Shown here piece after piece: positions 9,421-20,778 of a stretch of 64,000 nt of DNA (the first letter of the stretch is position 1; the number at the start of each line of letters is the position of its first letter). A program made the translations under genes and the position numbers. This DNA is from Diphasiastrum complanatum (lineage: Eukaryota > Streptophyta > Lycopodiopsida > Lycopodiales > Lycopodiaceae), in NCBI GenBank assembly GCA_029204225.1, contig CM055099.1, positions 55,283,173-55,347,172 of the forward strand. The letters are read 5' to 3'. The notes beneath the pieces are model-generated. The model saw only the letters and a program-made list of their open reading frames with translations. It did not search any database and was not told the DNA's origin.

Positions 9421-11300
9421 TTCCTTCTCGAGCCATCAGCTCCTTGTATCACAAGCAATCATGCAAACCAGACAAAGCACGAGTACTAAGACTCACCACG
9501 AATACATACAAGTAAGACACTCAAGCAGGTTTACTAACAAGTAAAAAAGACAAGGTCCCCCTTTGAGATGGTCCTGCCAGCGGACCTTTGCCTGGCCGTG
9601 CCCATACAAATCGATCACAGAATCAGCCCACATAGGACACCCCTCCAACTATTCGTGCTTTCCCCATTAAGCAACACATTGCCTCAGTCATGCCCCACCA
9701 CTTTTTGGTCGATAGCCCTTATAGCTAAACGATCGGCAACTATCCTTGAATATACCACCCCCATGGACGCACTCGTGCTTTCACCGTTAGGCAGCACATT
9801 GCCTCAGTAACGCCCCACCAAATCTAGTCAATAGCCCTTATAACTAAACGATCGGCAGCATACCCTCCAATTGTGGATGCACCCGTGCTTTCACCGTTAG
9901 GCAACACATTGCCTCAGTAACTCCCCCCATAAATTTGGCCGATAGCCCTTATAGCTAAACGGTGGCTATCGTGAATATGTCACCCCGCACCCCACAAGGC
10001 ACAGATCATGCTTACACCAACCTGATCGCAACACATTGCCTCATCTGTCCTACATGAAGATGGCGCCAGGCCCGAACCTTGGAAACTGACCGTGCTTACA
10101 CCTCAAGGGCAGCACCTTGACTCATCAAGCCCCTGTTCTGCCGACTACCCCGACCGTGGACGCACCCGTGCTTATACTGTGGGTAGCACTTTGCACAACA
10201 GTTGTCTTGATGAACCCCAAACAAGGGCCATTTCCGTGAGATTCGCATAGCTGACCGGCCAGTCGGCTCTGATACCACATGTAGCGCAGGCATTCCAAAG
10301 GGAGCCCGGAACCAAGACTTAGCTTCCCAGCCTTCAACTCTTGCCATCCAAACTCACTTGACATACAAGCTGCCAACTCGCCAACAATGATCAGACTTAA
10401 CCAACTTGAAGTTCCGAAAACCAACATTGAGATCTCACACATCTCGGCCATAGTAGGGGTCAAAATTTAACCATGTTCAACAATAACACAGGGAGTATCG
10501 TAATAAAAAGTTGGCGGGCACCACCCGTGGACTTGCACAAAGATTGCCTCAGTAACGCCCCCAGCAAATCTAATTGATAGCACTTATAGCTAAACGATCA
10601 GCAGCATACCACCCAAATCGTGGACGCACCCGTGCTTTCACCGTTAGGCAGCACATTGCCTCAGTAACGCCCCCAAAAAATTTGGTCGATAGCCCTTATA
10701 GCTTAACGGTGGCTATCGTGAATATGTCACCCCGCACTCCACAAGGCACAGATCATGCTTACACCAACCTAATCGCAACACATTGCCTCATCTGTCCTAC
10801 ATGAAGATGACGCCAGGCCCGAACCTTGGAAACTGACCGTGCTTACACCTCAAGGGCAGCACCTTGACTCATCAAGCCCCTGTTCTGCCGACCACCCCGA
10901 CCGTGGACGCACCCATGCTTATACTGTGGGCAGCACTTTGCACAACAGTTGTCTTGATGAACCCCAAACAATGGCCATTTCCGTGAGATTCACATAGCTG
11001 ACCGGCCAGTCGGCTCTGATACCACATGTAGCGCAGGCATTCCAAAGGGAGCCCGGAACCACGACTTAGCTTCCCAGCCTTCAACTCTTGCCATCCAAAC
11101 CCACTTGACATACAAGCTGCCAACTCGCCAACAATGATCAGACTTAACCAACATTGAGATCCAACCTAGCGCCATGCCAGATCGGGGGTCCTGATGTGGG
11201 TGACTTCTTTCCAAGCAAGCCGCCCGACATACATCAAACTTAACCAACTCGAAGCTTCGTTACAAACGAGTAACACCCATTCCAAGCAAGCGGTCTGACT
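9420..11300 (-). repeat. Copia-type LTR and leader remnants, duplicated about 750 bp apart
   Basis: Two similar blocks (about 9800-10400 and 10550-11145) share phrases such as CACCCGTGCTTTCACCGTTAGG and TAGCCCTTATAGCT. Each block ends on the plus strand with GCTCTGATACCA (10266-10277 and 11013-11024). That is the complement of TGGTATCAGAGC, the common copia primer site for initiator tRNA-Met. Each is then followed by TGTAGCGCAGGCATTCC, a likely LTR end. The element therefore lies on the minus strand. No pol coding is visible, so this looks like LTR-leader debris or a non-autonomous element. Confidence 0.55.
10266..10277 (-). promoter_or_regulatory. Copia primer-binding site, initiator tRNA-Met 3' end
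   Basis: The minus strand reads TGGTATCAGAGC two bases after an LTR-like ...GCGCTACA end. The identical site recurs at 11013-11024. Confidence 0.6.
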
Positions 11301-12005
11301 TACATCAAACTTAACCAATTGAAAGATTTGTCACGAGCACTAGAAGCCAACCTGGCACCACGCCAGACTGGACAGCCATAAACATGTAACTTCCACCCAA
11401 GCAAGCCATCCAACTCAGTCGACAGGCTAGAGCCCGTTCTCCAAGAGCTTAACCCATTCACGTTCATGCAAGGAACACTCAGAACCACAAGCCATGATAG
11501 ATATGGAGATAACCAGTTCCTGGACCAAATGGTCCCGACAGCATACCGCTGGCGCCACGGACCGAATGGTCCCGACGGCATACCACTGGCGATACGACCA
11601 TTAGCTATGTGCCAACTTAAAAATTTTGAAGCGGCCTTACAACTGGCGCTTTTACCGAACACTGAAACCCAGAAGATAATCAAAGTCAGTTTGATGAAAA
11701 TCCCACTTTATTGATAAATCTGAGAAGGTTACATTTCAAGTGTGTGACCGACCCTAGTCTCCGGGGTGCTAGCATGCCAAGGCGAGAGCCATGACAACAT
11801 TCCAGCAAGGGAGGCTGAGACTTGGTTGGAGCTCGCCCTGAGTCGCAACCCGCACTCCCCTATAGTATTGGTGAGATTCAGCAACCCCCTCATACCAAGC
11901 ACTCTACCCAGGCTGGTAAAGCACGTTTTTCTCTCTCTAGAATTTTCTCTTTCTAGAAAGTTATTTTCCATCTCTAGATTTTATTGATCCCCAGGCTTCC
12001 TTTAA
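11301..12005. other. No recognisable gene
   Basis: The stretch is moderately G/C-rich. It carries short repeats such as CCGACAGCATACCGCTGGCG and CCGACGGCATACCACTGGCG near 11540-11600. A 127-codon minus-strand open frame (11300-11683) has no recognisable domain and no clear support. Confidence 0.3.
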
Positions 12006-12190
12006 TCATGCCTAGATCGTGTGAGGTGATTGCACATCCATCTGAGCTCTCTGGACTTCGCTAGAACTGATCAAAGATTTTCAGCCATAGGAACTTGGCG
12101 TCGGCTGGATTCTGGTGACAATGGTGCTGGGAGCAACAGGGGCGCTGTTGGCGCCGGGGACAATGCTGGCGCCAGTGGCACCGGAAGTAA
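12006..12190 (+). repeat. G/C-rich direct repeat, copy 1
   Basis: It begins ATCATGCCTAGATCGTGTG and is repeated at 12455-12645 with few changes. Its second half is packed with GGCGCC-type motifs and encodes a Gly/Ala-rich peptide in one frame in both copies. It may be part of an LTR/leader junction, but no matching element body is seen. Confidence 0.6.
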
Positions 12191-12454
12191 AGCTTATGAA
12201 GATTGCTTTACAACATCCACCCCACCTTTATAAAATCTGATGTCCTCATCAGATGTCAAATTAAAGTAAAGGTGTCTCCCAATAGAAATAACTATACATT
12301 TAAGCTACTTGGCACAGTACTCAATTTACTGGCCACTTTTTATTAAAATTGAAGCTGGCACACCACAAGTCAGAGGCTCAGCTCTTTGTACTAAAAAATT
12401 ACATAACTTGAAAATATCTCTTTGTCTGGGAAAAGCGTAGATTTGATATATAAT

Positions 12455-12645
12455 CATGCCTAGATCGTGTGAGGTGATTGCACATCGATCTGAGCTCTCT
12501 GGACTTCGCTAGAACTGATCAAAGATTTTCAGCCATAGAAACTTGGTGCCGGCTGGATTTTGGTGACAGTGGCGCCGGGAGTGGCGCCGGCACATTTGGA
12601 GCCGAGTACAGCAGGGGCGCTGCTGGCGCCGGGGAGAATGCTGGC
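12455..12645 (+). repeat. G/C-rich direct repeat, copy 2, abutting gypsy copy 2
   Basis: This is the second copy of the 12006 repeat. It stops abruptly at about 12645, where gypsy gag sequence begins in the middle of a zinc-knuckle domain, so the boundary is a recombination joint. Confidence 0.6.
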
Positions 12646-13436
12646 GGACCAGAGAACCACTTGGATGCTTTGAATGTGGAGAAAATCACAGAGTTGCAGA
12701 ATGTCCAAATAAAATATTATTTGTACCATTCTATCGTGACTATGGTTATGGGCATTGCTATAAAGAATGTCCAGCAAGACCGAAAGCACCACCAACTACA
12801 ACTCCTGTAAATTTGATAACAATCAAGCTAAGACCAGTAGCTCAGATTAAATCAAGTACACCCTTGATGGTGGTCACCAGAGCATAGAAGCAGAAAGAAC
12901 CAGTAGCTGATCTAGTACCTGCTGATTCTATACCATTGAATGGTACACCAACAACATTGGGAATCTATCCAAATCTTAATGCAGAAAAACGAAGATATTA
13001 TATTATGAGGCAGTGGATCAAACATCTGCAAGAAGAAGAGGATCTTGAAGGTGCTAAAGCAACAATAGAAGTTCATTCTTCACCATTGCAGCCTCCAAGA
13101 AATTTACGTACGGATATGAATGATCAGTGACATCATCATGAAGAACCCTTCAAGATGACTGAACCAGAAGCACCGCAAACAGAACTACTCATGAACATTT
13201 CGTCAAGCAAGATCAATATCTCATTGGGAGAGTTCCTGAAGTCGGTGCCAAAAGCAAAAGAAGTCTTAGCACAAAAGTTAGCTCAAGAAGAACTAGAAGT
13301 CCATCAGGAGCCACTTTTTTGTGCTGGATTTGAAGAATCTAATGAAGTACTCCATGTTGGAGCTGCTTGGGAAAGTGACAAAAGAATATCACTATGTCGA
13401 TACAACATAGACAATTTCCTAAAGAAGCAACTGTGA
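12646..13436 (+). pseudogene. gypsy copy 2 gag, C-terminal half
   Basis: It starts within the third zinc knuckle (CFECGENHRVAEC near 12667). As in copy 1, the fourth knuckle has lost its first cysteines. The charged tail is kept in two frames (12936-13130 and 13155-13436), split by a stop at 13128 where copy 1 reads on. It ends ~40 bp into the protease frame, as in copy 1. Confidence 0.7.
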
Positions 13437-13768
13437 TAGATGGCGCTTCAGGAGTTAACCTGATTTCTACAAAGCTATGTGCAAAATGGGGCCTTACAAA
13501 GATCAAGCCTGCTACTTTTGCTATTAAGCTAGCTGATCAAACGATGGTTCGTCCGCGAGGAATGGTTGAAGATATACCTCTCAGAATTGCGGGAGTACAA
13601 TTTGTCATTACTTTCGTAGTGATGGACTTACCAGAGGCGCCAAATGTCTATCGAGTTTTATTGGGACCTCCATGGTTACTAGTTGCGCAAGTAGTTCATA
13701 ACTGGGGTACCGAAAAAATCACTTTTGAAAATCATGAACGTGTAGTTAAAGTGGATCCTACAACTTAG
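13394..13768 (+). pseudogene. gypsy copy 2 aspartic protease
   Basis: This is a 124-codon retropepsin-like frame with VIDGASGVNLISTKL at the active site and YRVLLGPPWL at the C-terminus. It overlaps the gag tail in another frame, as in copy 1. It is followed by the TAG shared with copy 1 and then a 141-codon connector (13823-14248). Confidence 0.7.
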
Positions 13769-14518
13769 ACTATCAACGATTCGTCAACAACGGATCATAC
13801 TTGTGACCGACCATAGAAGAATTTGGGAGTTCACTACGATTCTCAAATGGATATTGTCATTTGGAATGAAGCTCTTGCAACGATTGATTGTACAACAGGA
13901 TATATGTGTCAACAAGGTAATCAATCAGATTTGAGCGAGATTTCCTTATTAGATCGAACTTTGGATACACCAATCACGTGTCCACTAAATGTGCTGAATG
14001 TAGCCTGGATATCAATGGAACCTATACCAGATCCAATTGAGGATGAACTCAAACCTGTGAGTCATGTCTTGACATATGATGACAATGCTGAACTTATGGA
14101 TGAGCAAATTCTAAATCATATGGATCCGACTAGATTTGGAGTGCGTAATATTCCTGATGAACCAACAATAAAACTGGCCAAAGCAGCTATATCGAAGGAA
14201 GATAGGATCACAAGATCGATGACGAAGAAACAAGCTAAGAAACTTTAAAATACGGTCTTGAAATGGGAAAATTCCCCTTAAAAGATTGATTTAAAGAAAG
14301 TGGCACCCTTACTAGATAAAGGCAAAGGAAAAGTCGAGGATGATTCTTCAAGTCAGAATTCTAGTAAGACATCATCGTCTAGGAAGTCTTCACCTTTGAA
14401 GAAGAGTTTATCTTCTCAGAAGTCATCACCTCCATGATCAATTCCTGCTAAGAAGGCTAAGTGAAGATCCAAGACAAGTCCTTTCGAAAAGGAACAAGCA
14501 GATGTAGTCCAACATGAT

Positions 14519-15693
14519 ATGCCCAAGCACTTTAAACGTTATACACTGGATGATGTGGTTTGCATGTTACCTAAAGCACATCGTGAACTTGAAGAACACA
14601 TGCCAGAATCGAAAGAGGTTTATGATGGCCCAGCTAGGATGCAGCCAATGAATCTTGCCGAACCAAGAGAACCGAAAAAGGTTGTACAAGTTGGATCCCA
14701 ACTTAATCTTGAACAATGTCAAGCACTACGCATGTTACTTATTAAGTATCAAGATTGCTTTGCATGGACTTATCAAGATCTGAAGGGTATTCCGACATCA
14801 GTGATTGAACATACCATACCTTTAGTACTTGATGAGGTTCCAAAGGTTACAAAGTTCTATCGTTGTAATCCTAATGTTGCTAATCTGAAAAAGAATGAAC
14901 TTCAGAGATTGCTTGACGCCAATTTCATTTATGAGATCGAGCATACCGAATGGATTTCACCGATTGTCATTGTTCCTAAGAAGAATGGGAAATTGTGAAT
15001 CTGTGTGATTCTCAAAACTTTGAACAAAGTGACGCGGAAGGATCACTTTCCGTTACCTTTTACTGAAAGCATTTTGGATCGCCTTGCTGGAGCAGAAGCT
15101 TATAGTTTCTTGGATGGATTTAATGGTTACAACCAGGTTAAGATTGCACTTGCAGATCGCCACAAAACTGTTTTTGCAACATAATGGGGCACCTATGCTT
15201 ACAAAATAATGCCGTTTGGACTCTGTAATGCACCAAGTTCATTTCAAAGAGTAATGCAATTTGCTTTAAAAATTATCTGTAGAAATTTCTTGAAATTTAC
15301 TTGGATGACCTGGGAGTACACAGTACAGATATAGACCACCTAGATCGATTGGAGAAAGTATTTGAAAGATGTCGCAAATATCAGATTTCTCCAAATCCAG
15401 AAAAATGTCAGATATGGGTTTCCCATGGAGTTGTGCTTGGACATGTGATATCGAGACATGGTATTGGCACAGATTATTCTAAGATCAAGGTTATTGTGGA
15501 ATTGCCACCGCCAGCAACAATTTGTGGAGTTTATGTGTTTATGGGTCATGCGAACTACTATCGAATTTTTATTATTTTCTTTGCGGATTTAGCACGACCA
15601 ATATACAAACTGACTATTGTTCCTATTTGGACAGTAGAGCTGTTAGAAGCCTTTGAAAAGTTAAAAAAAACATTAACTTCAGCACCAATATAA
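14519..15693 (+). pseudogene. gypsy copy 2 reverse transcriptase
   Basis: The pre-RT frame (14519-14998) ends at the same TGA as copy 1, after KKNGKL. The middle of RT carries a TAA near 15182, MPFGLCNAPSSFQRVM near 15210, a frameshift, and the catalytic Y-L-D-D at 15298-15309. The thumb and connection regions run to 15693, where a TAA replaces the residue after SAPI. Confidence 0.85.
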
Positions 15694-16077
15694 CGTTCTC
15701 CAGAATGGACGATAAAATTTCATGCTCATACGGATGCCTCAAAATACACCATTGGATTAGTTTTGACACAGCCATGTGATTATAAGAAGAATTATCCTAT
15801 ACGATTTGCAAGCATACAGCTTACAGATCCGGAGAAGAAGTATTCAACAATAGAACGTGAAGCATTAGCCATGATTTTTTTTGTTCGAAAATTCTGTCAC
15901 TACCTCATGGATTTGCACTTTGCATTTTATACGGATCATCAACCGTTACTTTACTTGGTAAACAAGATGTGCAATAGTGGATGTGTTGCAAGATGGTTAT
16001 TGTTATTGACTGAATTTTACTTTCAAATTGTGGTTCGAAAGGGGAAGCAGCATTATCTACCCAATCACGTTTCGTGA
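15694..16077 (+). pseudogene. gypsy copy 2 RNase H
   Basis: It is read from HTDASKYTIGL near 15726 through REALAMIFFVRKFCHYL, YTDHQPLLYL and RKGKQHYLPNHVS to a TGA at 16075-16077. The Asp expected after the second LA/LP is Asn, as in copy 1. The motif order is normal for a gypsy RNase H. Confidence 0.8.
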
Positions 16078-16157
16078 ATCGAATCTGCACAAGTTAATAT
16101 TGAAGTGGATGATGAATTGCCAGATGTTGCATTGTTCTATGTCAAAGCAGGACCTGA

Positions 16158-17235
16158 GTGGGCATCGGACTGATGCTAGGACAACCGAATGACTCCTTGA
16201 CAAAAGTACAGAAGAGACAATTGATTCATAAGGCTCAACCTTGTCAATTAATTGCAGGACAATTGTATCATCGTGGATCAGACAATATTTTACGAAAATG
16301 TGTTTTACTGCATGAAGTACCAGATTTAATCATTTTTTCACATGATGGCATGGCTGGAGGACACTTCTCTACAGATATTGCTGTTTGCAAACTTTTGAAA
16401 TCAGGGTGTTGGTGGCCTACGCTTCATAAGGACACAGAAAATTTTATTTAGATGTGATATTTGCCAGCGAGCACGACGGCCTACTCGACAGAATTATGAA
16501 CCCTTGCATCCGGTTTTATCGCAAGCACCGTTTGAAAAATGGGGACTGGATTATGTTTGTCCTATTCACCCTACCGCGCAAGGATCTCAGGCCCGATACA
16601 TTATCGTAGCAACTGATTATATGACCAAATGGGTTGAAGCCAAAGCTGTCAAAGTTGCAGATGCGAAATCTACGGCCAAGTTTTTGTATGAAAATATTAT
16701 AATCGGATTTGGATGTCTGATTGAGATTGTCAGTGATCGGGGTACACACTTTGTTAATCAAACAATAAAGTGTTTACTGGAAGATTTTTATTATGTGCCA
16801 ATGTCGAGAAAAAATAAATGGAAAGATTTGGGACTGACTATAGACAAAATCACCATCCATACACCCAATTGGCCAATCATCCATCAGCCCTACAGCTTGG
16901 CAATCTTAGTGGACTTCCACCGAGCCTTACAAGCCTATCAGAGAGAGTATGTCCACTCTCCAGATCCAATGGTGCGACAATCGACAATGTTTGCTAAAAA
17001 TCTAACTCTGTTGGCGTCAGTGGCAACCAGATGTGACGATTGTCTCCCTCCTCTAGCATTTGATCCAGATAAGCCGATGGCCTTAGAGCAAATCAAAGAT
17101 CAGCTGTCGGTTGCTCGTTTATACTTTCGTGCAGCAATGATGGGAGGCTCTTGGAAATCACGCTTCACATCATGGACAACCTCAAAGTGGATTACCGGAG
17201 CCCATCGTTGCTCTACCACACAATTTGAATTTTAA
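16158..17235 (+). pseudogene. gypsy copy 2 integrase fused to unknown 3' segment
   Basis: The zinc-finger part (HDGMAGGH, then CDICQRAR after a TAG at 16449) is followed by a 243-codon open frame (16504-17235). This holds the first two catalytic Asp segments (WGLDYVCPIHPT, IVSDRGTHFVNQ). It then runs without a stop into the unknown segment (LLASVATRCDDCLPPLAF) instead of the region with the catalytic Glu. Because the join is identical to that of copy 1, it was present before the two copies separated. Confidence 0.75.
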
Positions 17236-17367
17236 TACTGCACGCCTCGACTTTATGGAGAAGGTCCAGTACCATTTAATCAAGATTCGACGTGAAACCA
17301 ATAAAAGTATCCAATAACTGCATATTGCAAGTGTCTTGGGACCGCCACCAGTTCTGGTGGGGGATAC

Positions 17368-17741
17368 TATTGGGGGGTTTGCGGATCCCAAGGCAACCCA
17401 AACCCTAGTTAATAAGTGAGGGAGATTTGGCACCCTACGTGTGTAAGTCCAACCCGATGATCACATAGTTATTTGATTAGTTAAAAGTCAATCAAAAGAC
17501 TTTAGGCCATTTTTGTGGGACTTTTAATGTCGCAGGGCCTAAATGTCAAGTTAGTAAATAAAGTTGGGTTTCCCTCCAATTTTGATGGTTTCCACATTTT
17601 TTGAATTTAAATAATTAGGGAGCTAGAAATGGACCAATAGGATTCAAAGGCCAGGGTCCTCCTCTCTACTATAAAAAGGGACCAACTCGAATTGCTCCTC
17701 ATGTTCATTTTCTCATTTTAATAAAGCAGATTGGTTCTCTA
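17368..17741 (+). repeat. gypsy LTR, 3'-truncated
   Basis: It begins TATTGGGGGG (the usual TG is TA here) directly after the polypurine tract of copy 2. It follows the 6909 LTR to about 17741 (GATTGGTTCTCT). It then switches straight into gag sequence, so the LTR end, primer site, leader and gag N-terminus are missing. Confidence 0.85.
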
Positions 17742-18952
17742 CTGCAGAAATGATGCTCAATGAGTTCAAGAAACTTGGGAAGAACCAGCAAAAACAGATG
17801 GAAAAGTTGTAGTCACAATTTGATGAGAAGATCAAAGCATTGGAAAATTTCCACGTACGAGCAAACAAGGAACCTAAGAAGTTTGTAAAGACTTTTCGTA
17901 CCAAGGAAAATGTCTAGTGTTCTATTTGTACAGAAAATCACACAGTGAACGAGTGTCCTCAATTGAAAAAATGAATGGAAATCAGTGTTTGCCATTTGTG
18001 TAATTCACATGACCATGAGACTGATTTTTGTAACTTCAACCCTCGGATAATTCAGCAACAATATGCCCAAATGGGATATCAAGAACCACAATCTGGAGGA
18101 AATCCAGCAGCTAGACCTTGACAATCTGCTCTTGGATACCCGGAACGTTTAGCTTTACCTGCCCCACCAAAGCACTCTGCTCCTCCTACCAATTTGATGG
18201 AACCAGAACCATACATACGTGCTGAGCAATGGAACTATGGTAATGAACAAGAAGGTGGATCTTCAGGTGGATCTTTGGAACAATATGCTATTTATGATGC
18301 CGCTCAACAACAAACGTCTAGAAATTGGACCAGAGCACCACTTGGATGCTTTGCATGTGGAGAAAATCACAGAGTTGCAGAATGTCCAAATAAAGGATTA
18401 TTTGTACCATTCTATCGTGACTATGGTTATGGGCATTGCTATAAAGAATGTCCAGCAAGACCGAAAGCACCACCAACTACAGCTCCTGTAAATTTGATAA
18501 CAATCAAGCTAAGACCAGTAGCTCAGATTAAATCAAGTGCACCCCTTGATGGTGGTCACCAGAGCACAGAAGCAGAAAGAACCAGTAGCGGATCTAGTAC
18601 CTGCTGATTCTATACCATTGAATGGTACACCAACAACATCAAGAGTCTATCCAAATCTTAATGCAGAAAAACGAACATATCAGATTACGAGGCAGTGGAT
18701 TAAACATCTGCAAGAAGAAGAAGAGCTTGAAGGTGCTAAAGCAACAATAGAAGTTCATTCTTCACCATTGCAGCCTCCATGAAATTTACGTACGGATATG
18801 AATGATCAGTTACATCATCATGAAGAACCCTTGAAGATGACTGAACCAGAAACACCGCAAACAGAACTGCTTATGAACATTTTGTCTAGCAAGATCAATA
18901 TTTCATTGGGAGAGTTCCTGAAGTCGGTGCCAAAAGCAAAAGAAGTCTTAGC
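17742..18952 (+). pseudogene. gypsy copy 3, gag fragment
   Basis: It corresponds to about 1590-2790 of copy 1. It shows knuckle 1 (C-S-I-C-T-E-N-H-T-V-N-E-C near 17928), knuckle 2 (C-H-L-C..H..C near 17989) and knuckle 3 (CFACGENHRVAEC near 18348), with a 137-codon open frame at 18194-18607. It stops abruptly in KAKEVLA at 18952, where minus-strand copia sequence begins. Confidence 0.8.
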
Positions 18953-19555
18953 GCTTTCCCTTTGATTGCACACTCACCATCATTGGCCCTGTATATCACC
19001 CTCTTGTCATCACCATATGCCAACAAAGAAGTGAACTACTCTTTGTGAAAAGTCATGTGTGAACTTGGTCCACTATCAATCCACCAAGTATCTAGATTCG
19101 ATCATTAGCAAGCATACATGAAGACATCACAAAAGCATCAGCATTTGCATCTCGAACATCCAAACCATCTTTATAAATTGTAAGATTACCTTGCTTGTCT
19201 CCTTGATCACTCTTCTTCTTCTAGTACTCACTTGCAAAGTGCCCTTTGATCCCATAGTAGAAGCTTGAGCTTTGATCTATCCTTCTTTTTGCCATTTGAA
19301 GAAGCATCCAATTGATCTTGAGACCACTTACTTTTGAAATCACCCTTGAATTTGCCCTTTGTGAATGTAGCCTTCTCTTGAAGTGTCGATGTAGTTCCAG
19401 CTCTTGCTTGAAGCCTATATTCTTCATTGATCAAGATCTCTTGAAAATCCATGAAACTTGGCATGGTCTTTTGAATAGAAATACTCTGAACAATATTAGC
19501 ATGAGCATCTAACAATCCATTAAGAACAACTTGAACAAGCTCTCATTCCTCAATG
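18953..19555 (-). pseudogene. Copia Y gag C-terminus and protease start
   Basis: On the minus strand the order is gag (MLDAHANIVQSISIQKTM at 19515 downward), a lysine-rich basic stretch (KGKFKGDFKSKW), a zinc knuckle remnant (Y-Y-G-I-K-G-H-F-A-S-E-Y, with Cys changed to Tyr), and the protease active site D-T-W-W-I-D-S-G-P-S-S-H-M near 19065-19080. This is the classic copia gag-protease junction. Stops and shifts break it. It is cut at 18953 by gypsy copy 3 and at 19556 by copia X. The gag N-terminus is preserved at 45210-45600. Confidence 0.8.
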
Positions 19556-19560
19556 CTTTC
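19556..19560 (+). other. Target-site duplication CTTTC (left side of copia X)
   Basis: CTTTC directly precedes the X LTR here and at 25644-25648. The same CTTTC directly follows the X LTR end at 45210-45214, where copia Y gag resumes. The site therefore marks X inserting into Y. Confidence 0.75.
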
Positions 19561-20049
19561 TGTTACGTCCATGTCCTGAACAACGGAATCAAAATAATTC
19601 CTAGCGTGGATAGCTGGTCACTCTAGGTGTATATGGTTATTAGTTATGCCTCGTCATTCCGGGCTTGGCCTGTAAAGTGATTAATAATCATATGAGGGCC
19701 AAGATCTATAATTGGACATAGGAGCACATGCATAGTGAATGATTGCTTTAATGCAAGAATAGCAGGTCCATAGTTCAATATAGACTGCACGGAGTTTCTA
19801 GGGGGAATATTCTCTCTCTCATGAGGAGAATGTTTTTGTTGGAAACTTGCCCATCCTCCTATTGGAAATTCAGTTTCTTGAGCCAGTTTCTCCTCCTCTC
19901 TCTTAGGTTCTTCACTATGGCTTGGGGGCTAGGTCTAGGAGGAAACTTCAGGAGGGATCTAGGTTTGGTTGGGTGGTTTTGCTCCACATGTGTCCTTTTG
20001 GTTGTTTTGCAATAGGATCTAGTCAGATCTTCATTCGGTGATCCTTACG
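19561..20049 (+). repeat. Copia X 5' LTR (489 bp)
   Basis: It starts TGTTACGTCC and ends CCTTACG (CA changed to CG), directly upstream of a primer-binding site. It matches 25649-26124 and the 3' part at 45004-45209. Confidence 0.8.
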
Positions 20050-20050
20050 C

Positions 20051-20062
20051 TGGTATCAGAGC
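20051..20062 (+). promoter_or_regulatory. Copia X primer-binding site (initiator tRNA-Met 3' end)
   Basis: TGGTATCAGAGC is perfect over 12 bases and is followed by CATGG. It begins one base after the LTR. The same site lies at 26126-26137. Confidence 0.8.
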
Positions 20063-20778
20063 CATGGATTCGCATTAATCAGAAGGTGGAGCTACTTCTT
20101 GTATTTTCTCAATTTTTGTGGATTCTCCTTGCATGTTACTTCCAGGTGGTGGAATCGATCTCCAAGTAGGTGGCTTCTCTGGATTTGGTGTTCTTTCAGC
20201 CTAAAGATCATAATTATGGGGTTTCGCCATAGTTTTTGATGGAAATCAAAGGTTTTTTTTATGGTTTTAATGAATTTTTCACCTAGAATTGAAGTTTTTT
20301 GCTTGAAATTGATCATAGGTACTGGTGTAGTACGTTTTTCAGATTGTACTTGCTATTTTATAGTCATTATTGATTGGATCTAATGATTGCATGATGTTGG
20401 AATAGTCAGAAGGTGGATTAGATAGTGATTTTGGACCAAAAATGGGGTTTTTGGACCATAAATGGGCTATAGAAACCATTTGTGACTAGAATCAAAACTT
20501 TTGGTGCTTGAATGCAATGGATTTATAGGGATTTGGATCTGATTGCATAAATTTGTGGATTTTCCCTCAAATTTTGGTCAAAATTGGTCAAAACCCAAGG
20601 TTTTTTGATGTTTTTTGGACTAATTTTGGGGTAGATCTCAAAATTCTCAGCCAAGCTGGTCTATATGGGGATTTTCTAGGGATTAAGTGTGGCACCTAAT
20701 AAACAAATCAAAATTGTCAGGGTGATAGTGCTAAAGTTAGTGATACCAAATTGAACTTTTTCCTAGTAAAAATTTGGG
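20063..20778 (+). mobile_element. Copia X leader, internally deleted
   Basis: It follows 26138-26720 closely. At about 20672 it jumps to sequence that matches 28132-28272, so 1.4 kb present in the second copy is missing. No gag or pol is visible. It ends at the left edge of duplicon A. Confidence 0.65.

Larger units (their letters stand above)
12646..17367 (+). mobile_element. Ty3/gypsy retrotransposon, copy 2 (5'-truncated)
   Basis: It is collinear with copy 1 from mid-gag (2175 equivalent) to the polypurine tract. It lacks its 5' LTR, primer site and the first half of gag. It shares with copy 1 the stops after the protease, after NGKL in the pre-RT, and in the A-T-stop-W-G-T stretch, as well as the truncated integrase core. 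Some reading frames are longer than in copy 1, for example 13823-14248 and 16504-17235. Inactive. Confidence 0.9.

Noticed and set aside
11300-11683. 127-codon minus-strand open frame
   Set aside because: No domain, no conserved partner and no start context. It lies in a G/C-richer stretch where long frames arise by chance.
12130-12165. GGCGCTGTTGGCGCCGGGGA as a gypsy primer-binding site
   Set aside because: It needs a 3-base insertion to match the tRNA-Asp-type site, and no LTR end with CA precedes it. I kept only the direct-repeat call.
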